A stretch of 64,000 nt of DNA from Rhizobium bangladeshense (GCF_017357245.1 NZ_CP071617.1:156547-220546); one strand, 5' to 3'. Numbered from the stretch's first letter, positions 45,830 to 55,363 are shown. A program made the numbers and translations. The notes: a model not told the origin generated them from the sequence alone.

Positions 45830-46900
45830 CTATATCAGGCGGTCGGTCGATGCGTCAAAGAGGTGGATCTGGGCTGGGTCGATCGAAAGCCCGATCATCT
45901 CTCCAGCCTTGACCCGGTCGCGGCGCGACTCGACGATCGTCAATTCGGGCTCGGTCGCCGCGACGATGAAGGTCGACGAGCCGGTCGATTCGACGAAGGC
46001 GATCGGCACATTGAAGCTGCCCTGTCCCGCTTCGACGACTCCGATATGCTCCGGCCGCACGCCCGCGACGAGCTTGCGTCCGGGCTCGATGTCGCGGTTG
46101 AGCGCAAGCCTCTGTTTCGCCGCACCAAAATCCAGGATCAGGCTTTTGCCGTCTTCCGCGACGATCGCCGGAATGAAATTCATCGCCGGAGAACCGATGA
46201 AGCCGGCAACGAATCGGTTTGCCGGGCGGTCATAGAGGTCGAGCGGTGCGCCCTGCTGTTCGATAACGCCGTCGCGCATCACCACCACATGGTCGGCCAT
46301 CGTCATCGCTTCGACCTGATCGTGCGTGACGTAAACGAAGGTGGCATTCAGCCGGTCGTGCAGCGCCCGTATTTCCTTGCGCATATGGACGCGTAGCGCC
46401 GCGTCGAGATTGGAGAGCGGCTCGTCGAACAGGAAGGCTTTGGGATGGCGGATGATGGCGCGGCTCATGGCGACACGCTGACGCTGGCCGCCGGAAAGTT
46501 CGCGGGGATAGCGCTTCAGGAGATGCGACAGGCCGGTTGTGCCCGCCACCTCTTCGGCGGCCTTCTTGGCTTCAGCCTTGGCGACGCCGCGGATGCGCAG
46601 GCTGTAGGTCAAGTTTTCCTCGACCGTCATATGTGGATAAAGCGCGTAGGACTGGAAGACCATGGCGACGTCGCGCTTGCGCGGCGGCACGCGGTTCATC
46701 AGCTCGCCGGCGATCCTGAGATCGCCGGTCGAGATGCTTTCGAGGCCGGCGAGCGAACGCAACAGCGTGGACTTGCCGCAGCCGGAAGGGCCGACGAGGG
46801 CGACGAAAGTGCCCTTGGCGATGGAAAGATCGATATTTTTGAGGGCATGGAAGGCGCCGTAATATTTGTTGACGCCTCTGAGCTCGATCTGCGTGGTCAT
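45830..46900 (-). CDS. sugar ABC transporter ATP-binding protein, UgpC/MsmK type
   Basis: A 356-residue CUT1 ATPase. Walker A GPSGCGKST near residue 37, the signature LSGGQRQRVAMSRAI, Walker B FLFDEPLSNLD and the switch THDQVEAMT are all intact, followed by a C-terminal regulatory TOBE region. ATPases of this type can serve several CUT1 importers, so it could also power the ATPase-less importer at 11314-14398. It overlaps the upstream permease by four bases. Confidence 0.92.
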   Translation of the reverse strand: MTTQIELRGVNKYYGAFHALKNIDLSIAKGTFVALVGPSGCGKSTLLRSLAGLESISTGDLRIAGELMNRVPPRKRDVAMVFQSYALYPHMTVEENLTYSLRIRGVAKAEAKKAAEEVAGTTGLSHLLKRYPRELSGGQRQRVAMSRAIIRHPKAFLFDEPLSNLDAALRVHMRKEIRALHDRLNATFVYVTHDQVEAMTMADHVVVMRDGVIEQQGAPLDLYDRPANRFVAGFIGSPAMNFIPAIVAEDGKSLILDFGAAKQRLALNRDIEPGRKLVAGVRPEHIGVVEAGQGSFNVPIAFVESTGSSTFIVAATEPELTIVESRRDRVKAGEMIGLSIDPAQIHLFDASTDRLI

Positions 46901-47727
46901 TTCAGGGCTCCAGAGGTGAGGCCGGACACGATGCGGCGCTGCAAAAGAACGAAGATGGCGAGGATCGGCGTCACATACATCGTGGCGTAGGCCATGATGT
47001 TGTTCCACTCGTTGGTGTTCGGCCCCATGAAGGAGTTGAGGCCGACGCTTGCCGGCTGAAGCTCGGCCGCCTGGATCATCGACTTCGAATAGACGAATTC
47101 GCCGAAGGCCTGCATGAAGATCAGGATGGCGCTGACGAGGATGCCGTTGCGGGCGAGCGGCAGCACGATGTTGAAGAAGGCGCCGACGCGCGAATTGCCG
47201 TCGACGAGCGCCGCCTCCTCCAGTTCCTGGGGAACGCTCATGAAGGTTGCCCGCACCAGAACGACGAAGAAGGGCATGCTCTTTGCCGCAATCGCGATGA
47301 TGACGGCAAGTCGCGGATAGGAGAGCAGACCGATCTGCGAGAAGCCGACGAAGATTGGCGTGATCATCAGCGAAGCCGGCAGGACCTGCAGCATCAGGAT
47401 CAGGAACAGGCCGACATCGACCCAGACGTTGCGATATCTCGCGAGCACATAAGCGCAGCCGACCCCGAGCACTGTGATGAGCGCCATGGCGCCGAGCGCG
47501 ATCAGCAGCGAATTCCAGAGATAGCGGCCCATATCGCGGCTTTCCCAGACATAGGTGTAGGTGCCCCATTGCGGTGCGGCCGGCCAGAAGCTCGGAGGTG
47601 TGGCGAACATTTCCGAGCCGCTTTTCAGCGCGGTTATGTACATCCAGTAGAGCGGAAAGAGATAGATCGCCGCCATGGCGATCGATATTGCCAGCATCAG
47701 GCGGTCGCGGTTCGTCGTCGTGCTCAT
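46897..47727 (-). CDS. sugar ABC transporter permease, MalG type (CUT1)
   Basis: A 276-residue permease with six hydrophobic segments and the coupling loop EAALVDGNSRVGAFFNIVLP. It overlaps both neighbours by four bases, which fits coupled translation of the membrane and ATPase subunits. Confidence 0.9.
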   Translation of the reverse strand: MSTTTNRDRLMLAISIAMAAIYLFPLYWMYITALKSGSEMFATPPSFWPAAPQWGTYTYVWESRDMGRYLWNSLLIALGAMALITVLGVGCAYVLARYRNVWVDVGLFLILMLQVLPASLMITPIFVGFSQIGLLSYPRLAVIIAIAAKSMPFFVVLVRATFMSVPQELEEAALVDGNSRVGAFFNIVLPLARNGILVSAILIFMQAFGEFVYSKSMIQAAELQPASVGLNSFMGPNTNEWNNIMAYATMYVTPILAIFVLLQRRIVSGLTSGALK

Positions 47728-48626
47728 CCGCGCACCTCGTGACGTGTGGAGCGGACATAGACAACGGATGCGAACATCACGAAGACGATCATGATGACGG
47801 AGATCGTCGCGCCCTTGGCAAAGTCGTATTGGCGGAAGGAGAGATCCCAGGCCCAGTATTGCGTGACGTTGGACGAATTGTTCGGTCCACCCGAGGTAAT
47901 CGCGGCGAACAGATCGAACTGCTGCAGGGTGAAGATCAGCCCGAGTGCAATGATGGCGCCGATCGTCGAGCGCATCATCGGCAAGGTGATTGTCCAGAAA
48001 CGCTGCCAGACATTGGCGCCGTCGAGCTCGGCCGCTTCGTAGAGATCGGCCGGAATGCCGGCCAGACCGACGGACAGCAGGATCATGTTGAACGAGGTGC
48101 CGAGCCAGATATTGGCGATGATCACGGCATAAAGCGAATAATGCGGGTCCGAGCGCCAGAAGATGTTGCCCGAGATGATGCCGCTCTCTTTGAGGATGAA
48201 ATTCAGCACACCGAAATCGCCCGAGAGGATCCAGTTCCAGATAGCGCCGACCACCAGGCCGGGCATCACCCAGGAGACGAGGAACAGGCCGCGCATCCAG
48301 GAAGCGCCAGGAAAATTGACCCAGAAGAACAGCGCCAGGCCGAAGCCGATCACGAACTGACCGGCGATGGAGCCGACGACGAAAATGAGGGTGTTATAGA
48401 GGATCGGCAGCGTTTCCGGCTGCGCGAAGAGGTCCGTGTAGTTCTTGAAGCCGACAAAGGGGCGCGAGAAGGTTCCGAGGCTGAACATGTCAACCTCCTG
48501 GAAGCTCATCACTACATTGTAGATGAGCGGCAGCCCCGCCATCAGGAACAGAAAGCCAAGGGGAAAGGCGACCAGCACGATGTCGAAACCGCGGCCGTCC
48601 CTGACGCTCGTCAGGATCCTCTTCAT
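47724..48626 (-). CDS. sugar ABC transporter permease, MalF type (CUT1)
   Basis: A 300-residue permease with six hydrophobic segments and the coupling loop EAAELDGANVWQRFWTITLP. It begins 205 bases after the end of the binding-protein gene; a hairpin in that gap may lower permease expression relative to the binding protein. Confidence 0.9.
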   Translation of the reverse strand: MKRILTSVRDGRGFDIVLVAFPLGFLFLMAGLPLIYNVVMSFQEVDMFSLGTFSRPFVGFKNYTDLFAQPETLPILYNTLIFVVGSIAGQFVIGFGLALFFWVNFPGASWMRGLFLVSWVMPGLVVGAIWNWILSGDFGVLNFILKESGIISGNIFWRSDPHYSLYAVIIANIWLGTSFNMILLSVGLAGIPADLYEAAELDGANVWQRFWTITLPMMRSTIGAIIALGLIFTLQQFDLFAAITSGGPNNSSNVTQYWAWDLSFRQYDFAKGATISVIMIVFVMFASVVYVRSTRHEVRG

Positions 48627-48831
48627 GGGTCCTCCGATATCCCGAACGGGGCCGCCTGGCGCTTGATGCGGAAGACAGCCCCTGCCGGGAGGAAAAGGTT
48701 AGATTTTTCTTCCCCCCGGCGGGGAGAAGAAGAGGGAGAAGTGGCGACCCCGGCCCTGCGCTCGCGCTTCGGGCGTTCGTCGCTGCAGTCGACTCACTGG
48801 ATCGATTGCTTCGACAGCGCCGAACCGCTCC
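48627..48831 (-). repeat. intercistronic region with hairpin and palindromic motifs, rhizobial-repeat-like
   Basis: The 205 bases between binding-protein and permease genes code for nothing. A hairpin at 48707-48731 pairs TTCTTCCCCC with GGGGAGAAGAA through one bulged A, and CTGCAG, GTCGAC and GGATCGATT follow close together. Similar GC-rich palindromic mosaics are common between rhizobial genes, but copy number cannot be judged from one window. Confidence 0.4.
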
Positions 48832-50064
48832 TCACCCTAGTACAGCCTTGATCTTGTCGGCCGCCTGGTCGAGCGCGTCCTTCGGGCTCATCTGGCCGGT
48901 GAGTGCGGCCTGGATGGCGTCCTGGATCGCCTTGGAGATCTTCGGCCATTGCGGATGGGGGCCGCGCGGCTTGGCGTATTTCAGCTGCTCGAGGAACACC
49001 TTGAGGGCGGCATCCTTCAGCGGCTGACCGCTTTCCGGGATCGAGATGTCGGAGCGGGCCGGAAGCTGGCCGAAATTTTTGAACATCTTGTCGTCCTGCG
49101 AGGCGAAATATTCGAGCGCCTTGAAGGCTTCGGCCGGATGTTTGCTGCTGGCGAAGATCGCCCAGTTGAAATCGCCCATGGCCGACGAGCGCTCAGCCCC
49201 TTCCTTGGGAACCGGAAGCAGGGTGACGCCCCAGTCGAATTTTGCTTCCTGGATCATGCGGTCGAGCTCCCATGGGCCTGAGATCGCCATGGCCGCATTG
49301 CCGGAGTTGAAGGTGCCGGTCGAATCCCACTGGCCGCGCGTCAGACTATCGGGAGAAGCGAGTTTCTCGTCGATGATCGTCTTCCAGATCTCGAGCGCCT
49401 TCACCGCGCCATCGGCATTGATGTGCTCGTAGCCGCCGCCGCCCATCTGCGCCCAGGGAAGGAATTGGAAGGTGCCCTCTTCGTTGGCCTTGGCCGAGAA
49501 AGCAAGACCGTAAATGTTCTTGGCGGGGTCAGTCAGCTTGCGCGCATCCTCGACGAGCTCATCCCAGGTCTGCGGCGGATTGTTTGGGTCGAGGCCCTTC
49601 GCCTTGAACATGTCCTTGTTGTAGTAGAGCGCGATCGTGTTGGTCGCTTTCGGCACGCCGTAATATTTGCCGTCCCACTCGACAGATTTCAGCGGGCCTG
49701 GGAAATAGTTGTCCGGCTTGATGACGCTCGACTTGGAAATCATATCCGTGAGATCGAGGAAGGCGCCGCGCGATGAGAAGAGCGCGTGCTCCGGATTGTC
49801 GACGGCGATGATATCCGGCGCCTGGCCGGTGGCATAGGCGCGCATCGCCTCGGTGACGACATCGTCGAACTGGATCAGCCTGTATTCGATCTTGATGCCG
49901 TTGTTCTGGGCGTTGAATTCCTTGACGAGGTTCGGCGCCGGCTGAGTGTCCTTGTCGAGCGACCAGAGCGTCAACGTGACGTCCTCGGCCTTGGCCGAGA
50001 GGCCGAAGAGCGAAACGCCTGCAAGCGCCAGAGCGCCGAGAATTGCATATTTGCGGATAGCCAT
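48832..50064 (-). CDS. sugar ABC transporter, periplasmic substrate-binding protein (family 1)
   Basis: A 410-residue extracellular solute-binding protein. A signal peptide ends near LSAKAEDV (residue 26), then [20 protein letters not shown] opens the mature domain, with [14 protein letters not shown] further on as in sugar-binding members. AGGAGAA stands before the ATG. It is followed by permeases and ATPase and preceded by the isomerase and dehydrogenase genes, so the cluster covers capture, import and first oxidation of one sugar or polyol. Confidence 0.9.
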   Translation of the reverse strand: MAIRKYAILGALALAGVSLFGLSAKAEDVTLTLWSLDKDTQPAPNLVKEFNAQNNGIKIEYRLIQFDDVVTEAMRAYATGQAPDIIAVDNPEHALFSSRGAFLDLTDMISKSSVIKPDNYFPGPLKSVEWDGKYYGVPKATNTIALYYNKDMFKAKGLDPNNPPQTWDELVEDARKLTDPAKNIYGLAFSAKANEEGTFQFLPWAQMGGGGYEHINADGAVKALEIWKTIIDEKLASPDSLTRGQWDSTGTFNSGNAAMAISGPWELDRMIQEAKFDWGVTLLPVPKEGAERSSAMGDFNWAIFASSKHPAEAFKALEYFASQDDKMFKNFGQLPARSDISIPESGQPLKDAALKVFLEQLKYAKPRGPHPQWPKISKAIQDAIQAALTGQMSPKDALDQAADKIKAVLG

Positions 50065-50126
50065 GGTTCTCCTCCTTTGTGGTTATCCCCGTTGCCGGCA
50101 ATTCCTCTTTGCCGGCCACGATGTCA

Positions 50127-51029
50127 TCAGACCGGATCGACGACGAATTCGCCGCCCCGGGCATGCTTGAGGTGGTTCAACGCATAGACCTGGCCGGTCA
50201 TCTCGAGTTCGTCGCGGTAGACCGGGTCATGCCAGCCTTCGATGTCGATCGATCCGGACCAGCCTGCAAGGCGCAGTTCGGAGATGATGTCGGTCCAGTT
50301 GCTGTCGCCGAAGCCCGGCGTGCGCATGAAGACGAACTTCTCCTTGCCGAAGATGCCGTGTTCCTTGATGACCTCCCAGCGGATGGTCGCGTCCTTGCCG
50401 TGCACATGAAAGATCTTGTGCGCCCATTTGCGGATCTGCGGCATGGGATCGATCAGATAGACCATCTGGTGGCAGGGTTCCCATTCCAGGCCGATATGGT
50501 CATCCGGCGTCTCGTTGAAGATCAGCTCCCAGGCGTCGGGATTGTGGGCGATGTTCCAGTCGCCGCTTGCCCAGTTGCCATCCATCGCGCAGTTCTCGAA
50601 GGCGATCTTGATGCCCTTGTCGGCGGCGCGCTTGGCAAGCTCGCTCCAGATCTCCCTGTAGCGCGGCAGGCTGTCGGTCAGCGGCTTGCCGCGGACACGG
50701 CCGGTGAAACCGGCAACGCAGGTGGCACCGAAATGGTGGGCGTTATCGATGCAATCCTTCCAGCCCTGCAGGGTTTCGAGATCAATCGCCGTCTCCTCGA
50801 GCGGATTGCCGAACATGCCGAGCGTCGAAATGGTGATGTCGCGATCGCCGATTGCATCGAGGCAACGCTTGCCGAGCTCGGCAAGGTTCTGCCCCTTGGT
50901 CGTCTGCCAGAAAAAAGGCTCGAAGCTTTCGAAGCCGAGGCCGGCGATCTGACCGATGCGCGCGGCGGCATCACCCTTGTTGCCGCTGACCATGGTGCCG
51001 ATGCGAATGGATTTTGCAGGGTTGCTCAC
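50127..51029 (-). CDS. sugar phosphate isomerase/epimerase, TIM-barrel type
   Basis: A 300-residue xylose-isomerase-like TIM-barrel protein. Candidate metal ligands lie in IAFENCAM, GLEWEPCHQM, KIFHVHGKDA and IDIEGWHDP, in the usual order Glu, Asp/Glu, His, Glu. GTG is the start, with AGGA nine bases upstream. It stands between the Gfo/Idh gene and the binding-protein gene in one operon. Members are tagatose or psicose epimerases, inosose dehydratases or isomerases; the substrate is open. Confidence 0.88.
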   Translation of the reverse strand: MSNPAKSIRIGTMVSGNKGDAAARIGQIAGLGFESFEPFFWQTTKGQNLAELGKRCLDAIGDRDITISTLGMFGNPLEETAIDLETLQGWKDCIDNAHHFGATCVAGFTGRVRGKPLTDSLPRYREIWSELAKRAADKGIKIAFENCAMDGNWASGDWNIAHNPDAWELIFNETPDDHIGLEWEPCHQMVYLIDPMPQIRKWAHKIFHVHGKDATIRWEVIKEHGIFGKEKFVFMRTPGFGDSNWTDIISELRLAGWSGSIDIEGWHDPVYRDELEMTGQVYALNHLKHARGGEFVVDPV

Positions 51030-51040
51030 GTCACGTCATC

Positions 51041-52075
51041 CTATGCTGAAATTTCGATGCGCCGGCCGGTCTTGGCGCTTTCTATCGCGCCGAAGACCAT
51101 GGCAAGGCTTCTGATATTGTCGGAACTGACGGTCTCAGGCTGTTTGCCTGTGCCGATCGCTGCGATGAAATCGGCGATGACGCTGGCGTGGCCGTGGGTT
51201 TCCTCGTCATGTTCCGGATCGGGAACGTTTACGGAAGCAAAGCCGCGCAAGAGGCCGGGCTCTTCGCCGGCGACGGCGGCCTTGAAGCTCTCCTCGCCGT
51301 CCCAGGTCAGCATGCCCTTCGAGCCGACGAGACGCCACTGGCTTTCCCAGCTGGTGCGCTCGCCTTCGGCGCACCAGGAACCGCGGTAGGTGAAGACGAT
51401 ATCGTCGGAAAATTCGAAAATGGCATTGGCCGAGGCGCCGTGCCGGTACCAGGAGCCCTTCGGGTTGCGTTCGACGCAATAGACGGCGAGCGGCTTCTGA
51501 TCCGCGACGTAGCGGGCGGCATCGAACGTGTGGATCGCCATGTCGAGCAGCAGCACATTGTCCATCTCCTCGCGGAAGCCGCCGAAATGCGGCGCGATGA
51601 AGAAGTCGCAGTGAATGGCGGTGAGATCGCCGATCGCACCGCTGTCGACGAAACGGCGCAGGCGCCTGACCCCCGATATGAAGCGGCGGTTCTGAATGAC
51701 GGCGTGAATGCGGCCGGTCTCTGCGGCGAGGTCGATCAGCGCAGCGCCTTCGGCAAGCGAGGCCGCCATCGGCTTTTCGCTGAGCACATGGCAACCGGCC
51801 TTGAGCGCGGTCGAAACGACATCATACCGGGCGGACGGAATGACGATGTCGAAGACGAGATCAGCCTTGGTGGCAGCGATGACGTCGGACAGGTCCGAGC
51901 CGATGACGGCGCCTTCCAGATTGAATTCGGCGGCGAGCTTTTCCGCCGTCTCCCGGTTCAGGTCGACGAGGCCGACGATGGAGATGGAATCGGCGAGTTG
52001 AGGGTTGGAAGCGATGGCGCGCAACCAACCTTTGGACATAGCTCCGCACCCGCACAGAATGGCACTGAATTTCAC
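51041..52075 (-). CDS. Gfo/Idh/MocA-family oxidoreductase
   Basis: A 344-residue NAD(P)-dependent dehydrogenase. The Rossmann motif CGCGAMSKGW stands close to the N-terminus and the catalytic LSEKPMAAS near residue 95. The start is GTG at 52075, preceded by GGAGGAAATC, which is much better than the upstream ATG of the open frame. It is the first gene of the operon divergent from lacI; the operator lies 48 bases upstream. With the isomerase it probably converts the imported sugar or polyol. Confidence 0.9.
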   Translation of the reverse strand: MKFSAILCGCGAMSKGWLRAIASNPQLADSISIVGLVDLNRETAEKLAAEFNLEGAVIGSDLSDVIAATKADLVFDIVIPSARYDVVSTALKAGCHVLSEKPMAASLAEGAALIDLAAETGRIHAVIQNRRFISGVRRLRRFVDSGAIGDLTAIHCDFFIAPHFGGFREEMDNVLLLDMAIHTFDAARYVADQKPLAVYCVERNPKGSWYRHGASANAIFEFSDDIVFTYRGSWCAEGERTSWESQWRLVGSKGMLTWDGEESFKAAVAGEEPGLLRGFASVNVPDPEHDEETHGHASVIADFIAAIGTGKQPETVSSDNIRSLAMVFGAIESAKTGRRIEISA

Positions 52076-52122
52076 GATTTCCTCCGAGGGAGTGGCGCCA
52101 ACTCTCCTGGTGACACGCATCC

Positions 52123-52136
52123 CGTAAACGTTTACG
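52123..52136. promoter_or_regulatory. LacI-type operator (CGTAAACGTTTACG)
   Basis: A perfect 14-base palindrome with the central CG typical of LacI/GalR operators stands between the oxidoreductase operon and the divergent LacI gene. A second, imperfect dyad (GCGAAAA and TTTTCCGC) lies at 52144-52160. Both fit control by the adjacent repressor. Confidence 0.7.
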
Positions 52137-52184
52137 ACTGTAGGCGAAAACATTTTCCGCTGTCAATAGAGGCGAAATGCGAAA

Positions 52185-53273
52185 ATGCGGAGCAGAGGAA
52201 AAGCGTCAGCAGCGAGAGGCATTCGCCAGCTTGCGGAACACCTTGATATCTCAATCGGCACGGTCTCCCGTGCGCTGAACGGCAAACCTGACGTGAACGA
52301 GGAAACTCGCCGGCGCGTGCTGGCGGCCGCCGAGGAACTCGGCTATGTCGCCGATCAGTCGGGGAGAAGCCTCCGGCTGGGCGAGACGAAAGTCATCGGC
52401 TTCATGATTGAATCCAGCCAGGAAGTGGTCGAAAATGCCGACAACTTTTTCCTTGGGGTCACCAGCGGGCTGCAGCATTGCTTTGCCCGCCATAAGCTCG
52501 ACCTCCTGATGCTCCCCTGCCCGGCCGATGAGGACCCGTGCGAATATCTGAAGCGCATGGTGGCGCGACGTATCGTCGATGCGATGATCATCTCCAACAC
52601 GCAGCGTATCGATCGGCGCATCGATCTTCTCTTGCGGGCAAAGATTCCCTTCCTCGCTGTCGGCCGCAGCCTTTCAACCAGCAATTTCCCCTGGGTCGAT
52701 CTGGATTTCGAGGGGGTCGCCGAACGCGCTGTCGAACGGCTGGTCGCGCGCGGCCATCGCCGGATCGCGATCACTGCGCCATCGTCCGAGGCCAACCTCG
52801 GCTACGTCTTTGTCGACAGCTATCGCCGTGCGCTCGAACGGCACGGCATCCGCTTCGATCCCTTGCTGGTCATTCGCGTCAAGTCGAGCGAACAAGGCGG
52901 CTACCGCGCAGCACAGGAACTGCTGCAGCTTGAAGACCGCCCGACCGCAGTCATCCTGATCTACGAGATCATGGCTATCGGCCTCTACCGACGGCTGACG
53001 GAATCGGGGATCCTCCCCGGTCGCGACCTCGCGGTCATAGGTTTCCGCGATGCTCCGCGCGCACGCTTCCTGCAGCCCTCGCTCAGCTGCTTCCGCATGT
53101 CGCTCCACGATCTCGGCATCGCGATCGGCCAGACGCTTCTCTCTAACATGCCGGCCTATCGCGCGTTCTATCCGGATGGCGGCCGCAACATCATCTGGCC
53201 GCTGGAACTGGTATCCGGCGAAAGCGACGCATTTGAGATCGGAGCCCGGAGCCCTGACCTGAGCGTCTTGTAA
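52185..53273 (+). CDS. LacI-family transcriptional regulator
   Basis: A 362-residue LacI/GalR regulator. The DNA-binding domain near residues 12-60 shows IRQLAEHLDISIGTVSRALN and the hinge helix; a periplasmic-binding-like sugar domain follows (about 70-340). It is divergent from the sugar dehydrogenase-isomerase-importer operon, with a palindromic operator between them, so it is the likely repressor of that operon and of itself. Confidence 0.93.
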   Translation: MRSRGKASAARGIRQLAEHLDISIGTVSRALNGKPDVNEETRRRVLAAAEELGYVADQSGRSLRLGETKVIGFMIESSQEVVENADNFFLGVTSGLQHCFARHKLDLLMLPCPADEDPCEYLKRMVARRIVDAMIISNTQRIDRRIDLLLRAKIPFLAVGRSLSTSNFPWVDLDFEGVAERAVERLVARGHRRIAITAPSSEANLGYVFVDSYRRALERHGIRFDPLLVIRVKSSEQGGYRAAQELLQLEDRPTAVILIYEIMAIGLYRRLTESGILPGRDLAVIGFRDAPRARFLQPSLSCFRMSLHDLGIAIGQTLLSNMPAYRAFYPDGGRNIIWPLELVSGESDAFEIGARSPDLSVL

Positions 53274-53283
53274 AGCAGACATG

Positions 53284-53313
53284 ATGTAGTATATTTTTTC
53301 GTAAATGTAGTAT
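53284..53313 (+). promoter_or_regulatory. direct repeats ATGTAGTAT upstream of the toxin-antitoxin genes
   Basis: Two exact nine-base copies start at 53284 and 53305, 21 bases or two helical turns apart, just before the antitoxin start. Repeated sites of this kind suit cooperative binding of an antitoxin-toxin complex that represses its own promoter. Confidence 0.5.
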
Positions 53314-53324
53314 GGAACTTTCCG

Positions 53325-53576
53325 ATGAGAATGTCTTTCATGACCAGCGCTGCCTTCAACCAGAATCCAAGCAAGGCGAAGAAGGAGGCAAGTGAGCGGC
53401 CGCTCGTGATCACCGATCACGGCGAGGCAGCCTATGTGCTTGTCAGCTACGCCGAATTCCAGGCGAATTGGAAAGCGCCGAAGACGCTCTTTTCGGCATT
53501 GCGCGATCCTCGGGCGGATCAACGAGAATTCGTGCCCGAGCGGGTCGGCTTCGACGACAGGACCGTCGAGTTCTGA
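53325..53576 (+). CDS. type II antitoxin, Phd/YefM family
   Basis: An 83-residue protein. The Phd/YefM-type N-terminal DNA-binding part shows FNQNPSKAKKEASERPLVITDHGEAAYVLVSYAEF-like sequence, followed by a C-terminal tail (about 48-83) that would wrap the toxin. It overlaps the toxin start through TGATG, so the two are translated together. A second ATG lies two codons downstream. Confidence 0.85.
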   Translation: MRMSFMTSAAFNQNPSKAKKEASERPLVITDHGEAAYVLVSYAEFQANWKAPKTLFSALRDPRADQREFVPERVGFDDRTVEF

Positions 53577-54007
53577 TGGTGTTCCTCCTCGATACGAATA
53601 TCGTCTCCGCCGCGCGCAGGGTCGAACGGCAGGCGCGGGAATTCCAAGACTTCATGAAGGAGTTTTCCGTCGCCGAAGCCTATCTCTCAGCGGTCACGAT
53701 CATGGAAATCCAGTTCGGCATTCAGCGCGAGCGCACAAGGGACGCTGGGTTCGCCCAGGATCTCTACCGCTGGATGGACGAGATCGTGCTGGCGGAATTC
53801 GCCGGGCGCATCCTGCCGTTCGATACGGCGACGGCAAGCCGGGCCGGCCTGCTGCCGACCGCGGATAAGCGTCCCTCCGCCGATGCGATGATCGCAGCCA
53901 CGGCGCTGGAGCACGGGCTGAAACTGGTGACGCGCAATGTCGCGCATTTCCTCCCGCTCGGTGTCGAATGCATCGATCCCTGGCGCTTTGCCGGCACGCC
54001 GAGCTGA
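53576..54007 (+). CDS. type II toxin, PIN-domain ribonuclease of the VapC/FitB type
   Basis: A 143-residue PIN-domain protein. The acidic active-site residues are Asp6 in LLDTNIVS, Glu44 in TIMEIQFG and Asp103 in SADAMIAATA, and TRN (residues 119-121) closes the motif. VapC toxins cleave tRNA or rRNA and are held inactive by the cognate antitoxin, here the preceding Phd-like protein. The pair stands between two metabolic islands and may stabilise the region or replicon. Confidence 0.9.
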   Translation: MVFLLDTNIVSAARRVERQAREFQDFMKEFSVAEAYLSAVTIMEIQFGIQRERTRDAGFAQDLYRWMDEIVLAEFAGRILPFDTATASRAGLLPTADKRPSADAMIAATALEHGLKLVTRNVAHFLPLGVECIDPWRFAGTPS

Positions 54008-54025
54008 GCGCTCGCGAGCTGTTCT

Positions 54026-55363
54026 TCATGCGCCTGCGGCGAAAAACCGGTTCTCCGGCCGCGGCAGGCCGAGATGCTCGCGCAGCGTCGTGCCTTCGTA
54101 TTCGCTGCGGAAAACGCCGCGGCGTTGGAGCTCGGGGATCAGCCTTTCGGTGACATCCATCAAGCCCTGCGGCAGGTAGGGGAATACGACATTGAAGCCG
54201 TCCGAGCCCTCTTCCTCCAGCCAGCGTTCCATCTCGTCGGCAATGCTTATCGGTGTGCCGACGAAGGCGAGGCCGGCATAGCCGCCGTAACGCTGCGCCA
54301 GCTGGCGCACGGTCAGCCTTTCCTCGGCGGCGAGCTTCAAGACCTGCGCCCGGCCGGTCTTGCTGGCATTGGTGTCGGGAATATCGGCTGGCAGCGGCGC
54401 GTCGGGATCGAAGCCGGAAACATCATGGCCGAGCGCGATCGAGAGCGAGGCGATGGCGCTGTCGTAATGCACAAGGCTGTCGAGGGTGGCGCGTTTGGCG
54501 CGGGCCTCCTCGATGCTGTCACCGAGGATGACGAAGGCGGCCGGCAGGATCTTCAGATGATCGCGGCTGCGGCCGATGGCCTCCATGCGGCCCTTGATAT
54601 CGGCGTAGAGCGCCTTGCCGGCGGCAAGGTCACGCGGTGAGCAGAACACCACCTCGGCGGTCTCGGCTGCGAGCTGACGGCCGGGATCGGACTGGCCGGC
54701 CTGGACGATGACGGGCCAGCCTTGCGGCGGCCGGGCAATGTTAAGCGGCCCGCGCACGCTGAGCTCCTCGCCCTTGTGACCGAGCACATGCATCTTTTCC
54801 GGATCGAAGAACAGGCCGCTTTCCCGGTCGCGGATGAATGCGTCATCGGCGAAGCTGTCCCAAAGACCAGTCACGACATCGTAGAACTCGCGCGCACGAT
54901 GATAACGTTCGCCATGCTCCACGTGCTCGTCGAGGCCGAAATTAAGCGCGGCGTCGGGATTGGACGTCGTGACGATGTTCCAGCCGGCACGGCCGCCGCT
55001 GATATGGTCGAGCGAGGCAAATCGCCGGGCGATGTGATAGGGCTCGTCGTATGTGGTGGAAGCGGTCGCGACGAGGCCGATGCGCTCCGTCACCGCCGCC
55101 AGCGCAGATAGCAGCGTGAAGGGCTCGAAGGAGGTCACAGTGTGGCTGCGCCTCAGCGCCTCGACCGGCATATTGAGTACGGCGAGGTGATCGGCCATGA
55201 AAAAGGCGTCGAACTTCGCCCGCTCCAGCGCCAGCGCGAAGGATTTCAGGTGTGCGAAATTGAAGTTGGCGTCGGGATAGGAGCCGGGATAGCGCCATGC
55301 GCCGGTATGCAGGCTGACGGGGCGCATGAAAGCGCCGAGGCGCAACTGCCGTGAACGGGTCAT
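54026..55363 (-). CDS. LLM-class flavin-dependent monooxygenase (NtaA/SnaA/DszA type)
   Basis: A 445-residue bacterial luciferase-like monooxygenase of the NtaA/SnaA/DszA type, which uses FMNH2 and O2, often to split C-S or C-N bonds. Family segments are HTGAWRYPGSYPDAN, FDAFFMADHLAV, GRAGWNIVTTSNPDAALNFG and a late VFPYLPQGL. GAGGAAC stands before the ATG at 55363. It is divergent from the SfnB-like gene, and the neighbourhood suggests desulfurisation of an organosulfur compound. A flavin reductase is not seen nearby. Confidence 0.9.
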   Translation of the reverse strand: MTRSRQLRLGAFMRPVSLHTGAWRYPGSYPDANFNFAHLKSFALALERAKFDAFFMADHLAVLNMPVEALRRSHTVTSFEPFTLLSALAAVTERIGLVATASTTYDEPYHIARRFASLDHISGGRAGWNIVTTSNPDAALNFGLDEHVEHGERYHRAREFYDVVTGLWDSFADDAFIRDRESGLFFDPEKMHVLGHKGEELSVRGPLNIARPPQGWPVIVQAGQSDPGRQLAAETAEVVFCSPRDLAAGKALYADIKGRMEAIGRSRDHLKILPAAFVILGDSIEEARAKRATLDSLVHYDSAIASLSIALGHDVSGFDPDAPLPADIPDTNASKTGRAQVLKLAAEERLTVRQLAQRYGGYAGLAFVGTPISIADEMERWLEEEGSDGFNVVFPYLPQGLMDVTERLIPELQRRGVFRSEYEGTTLREHLGLPRPENRFFAAGA

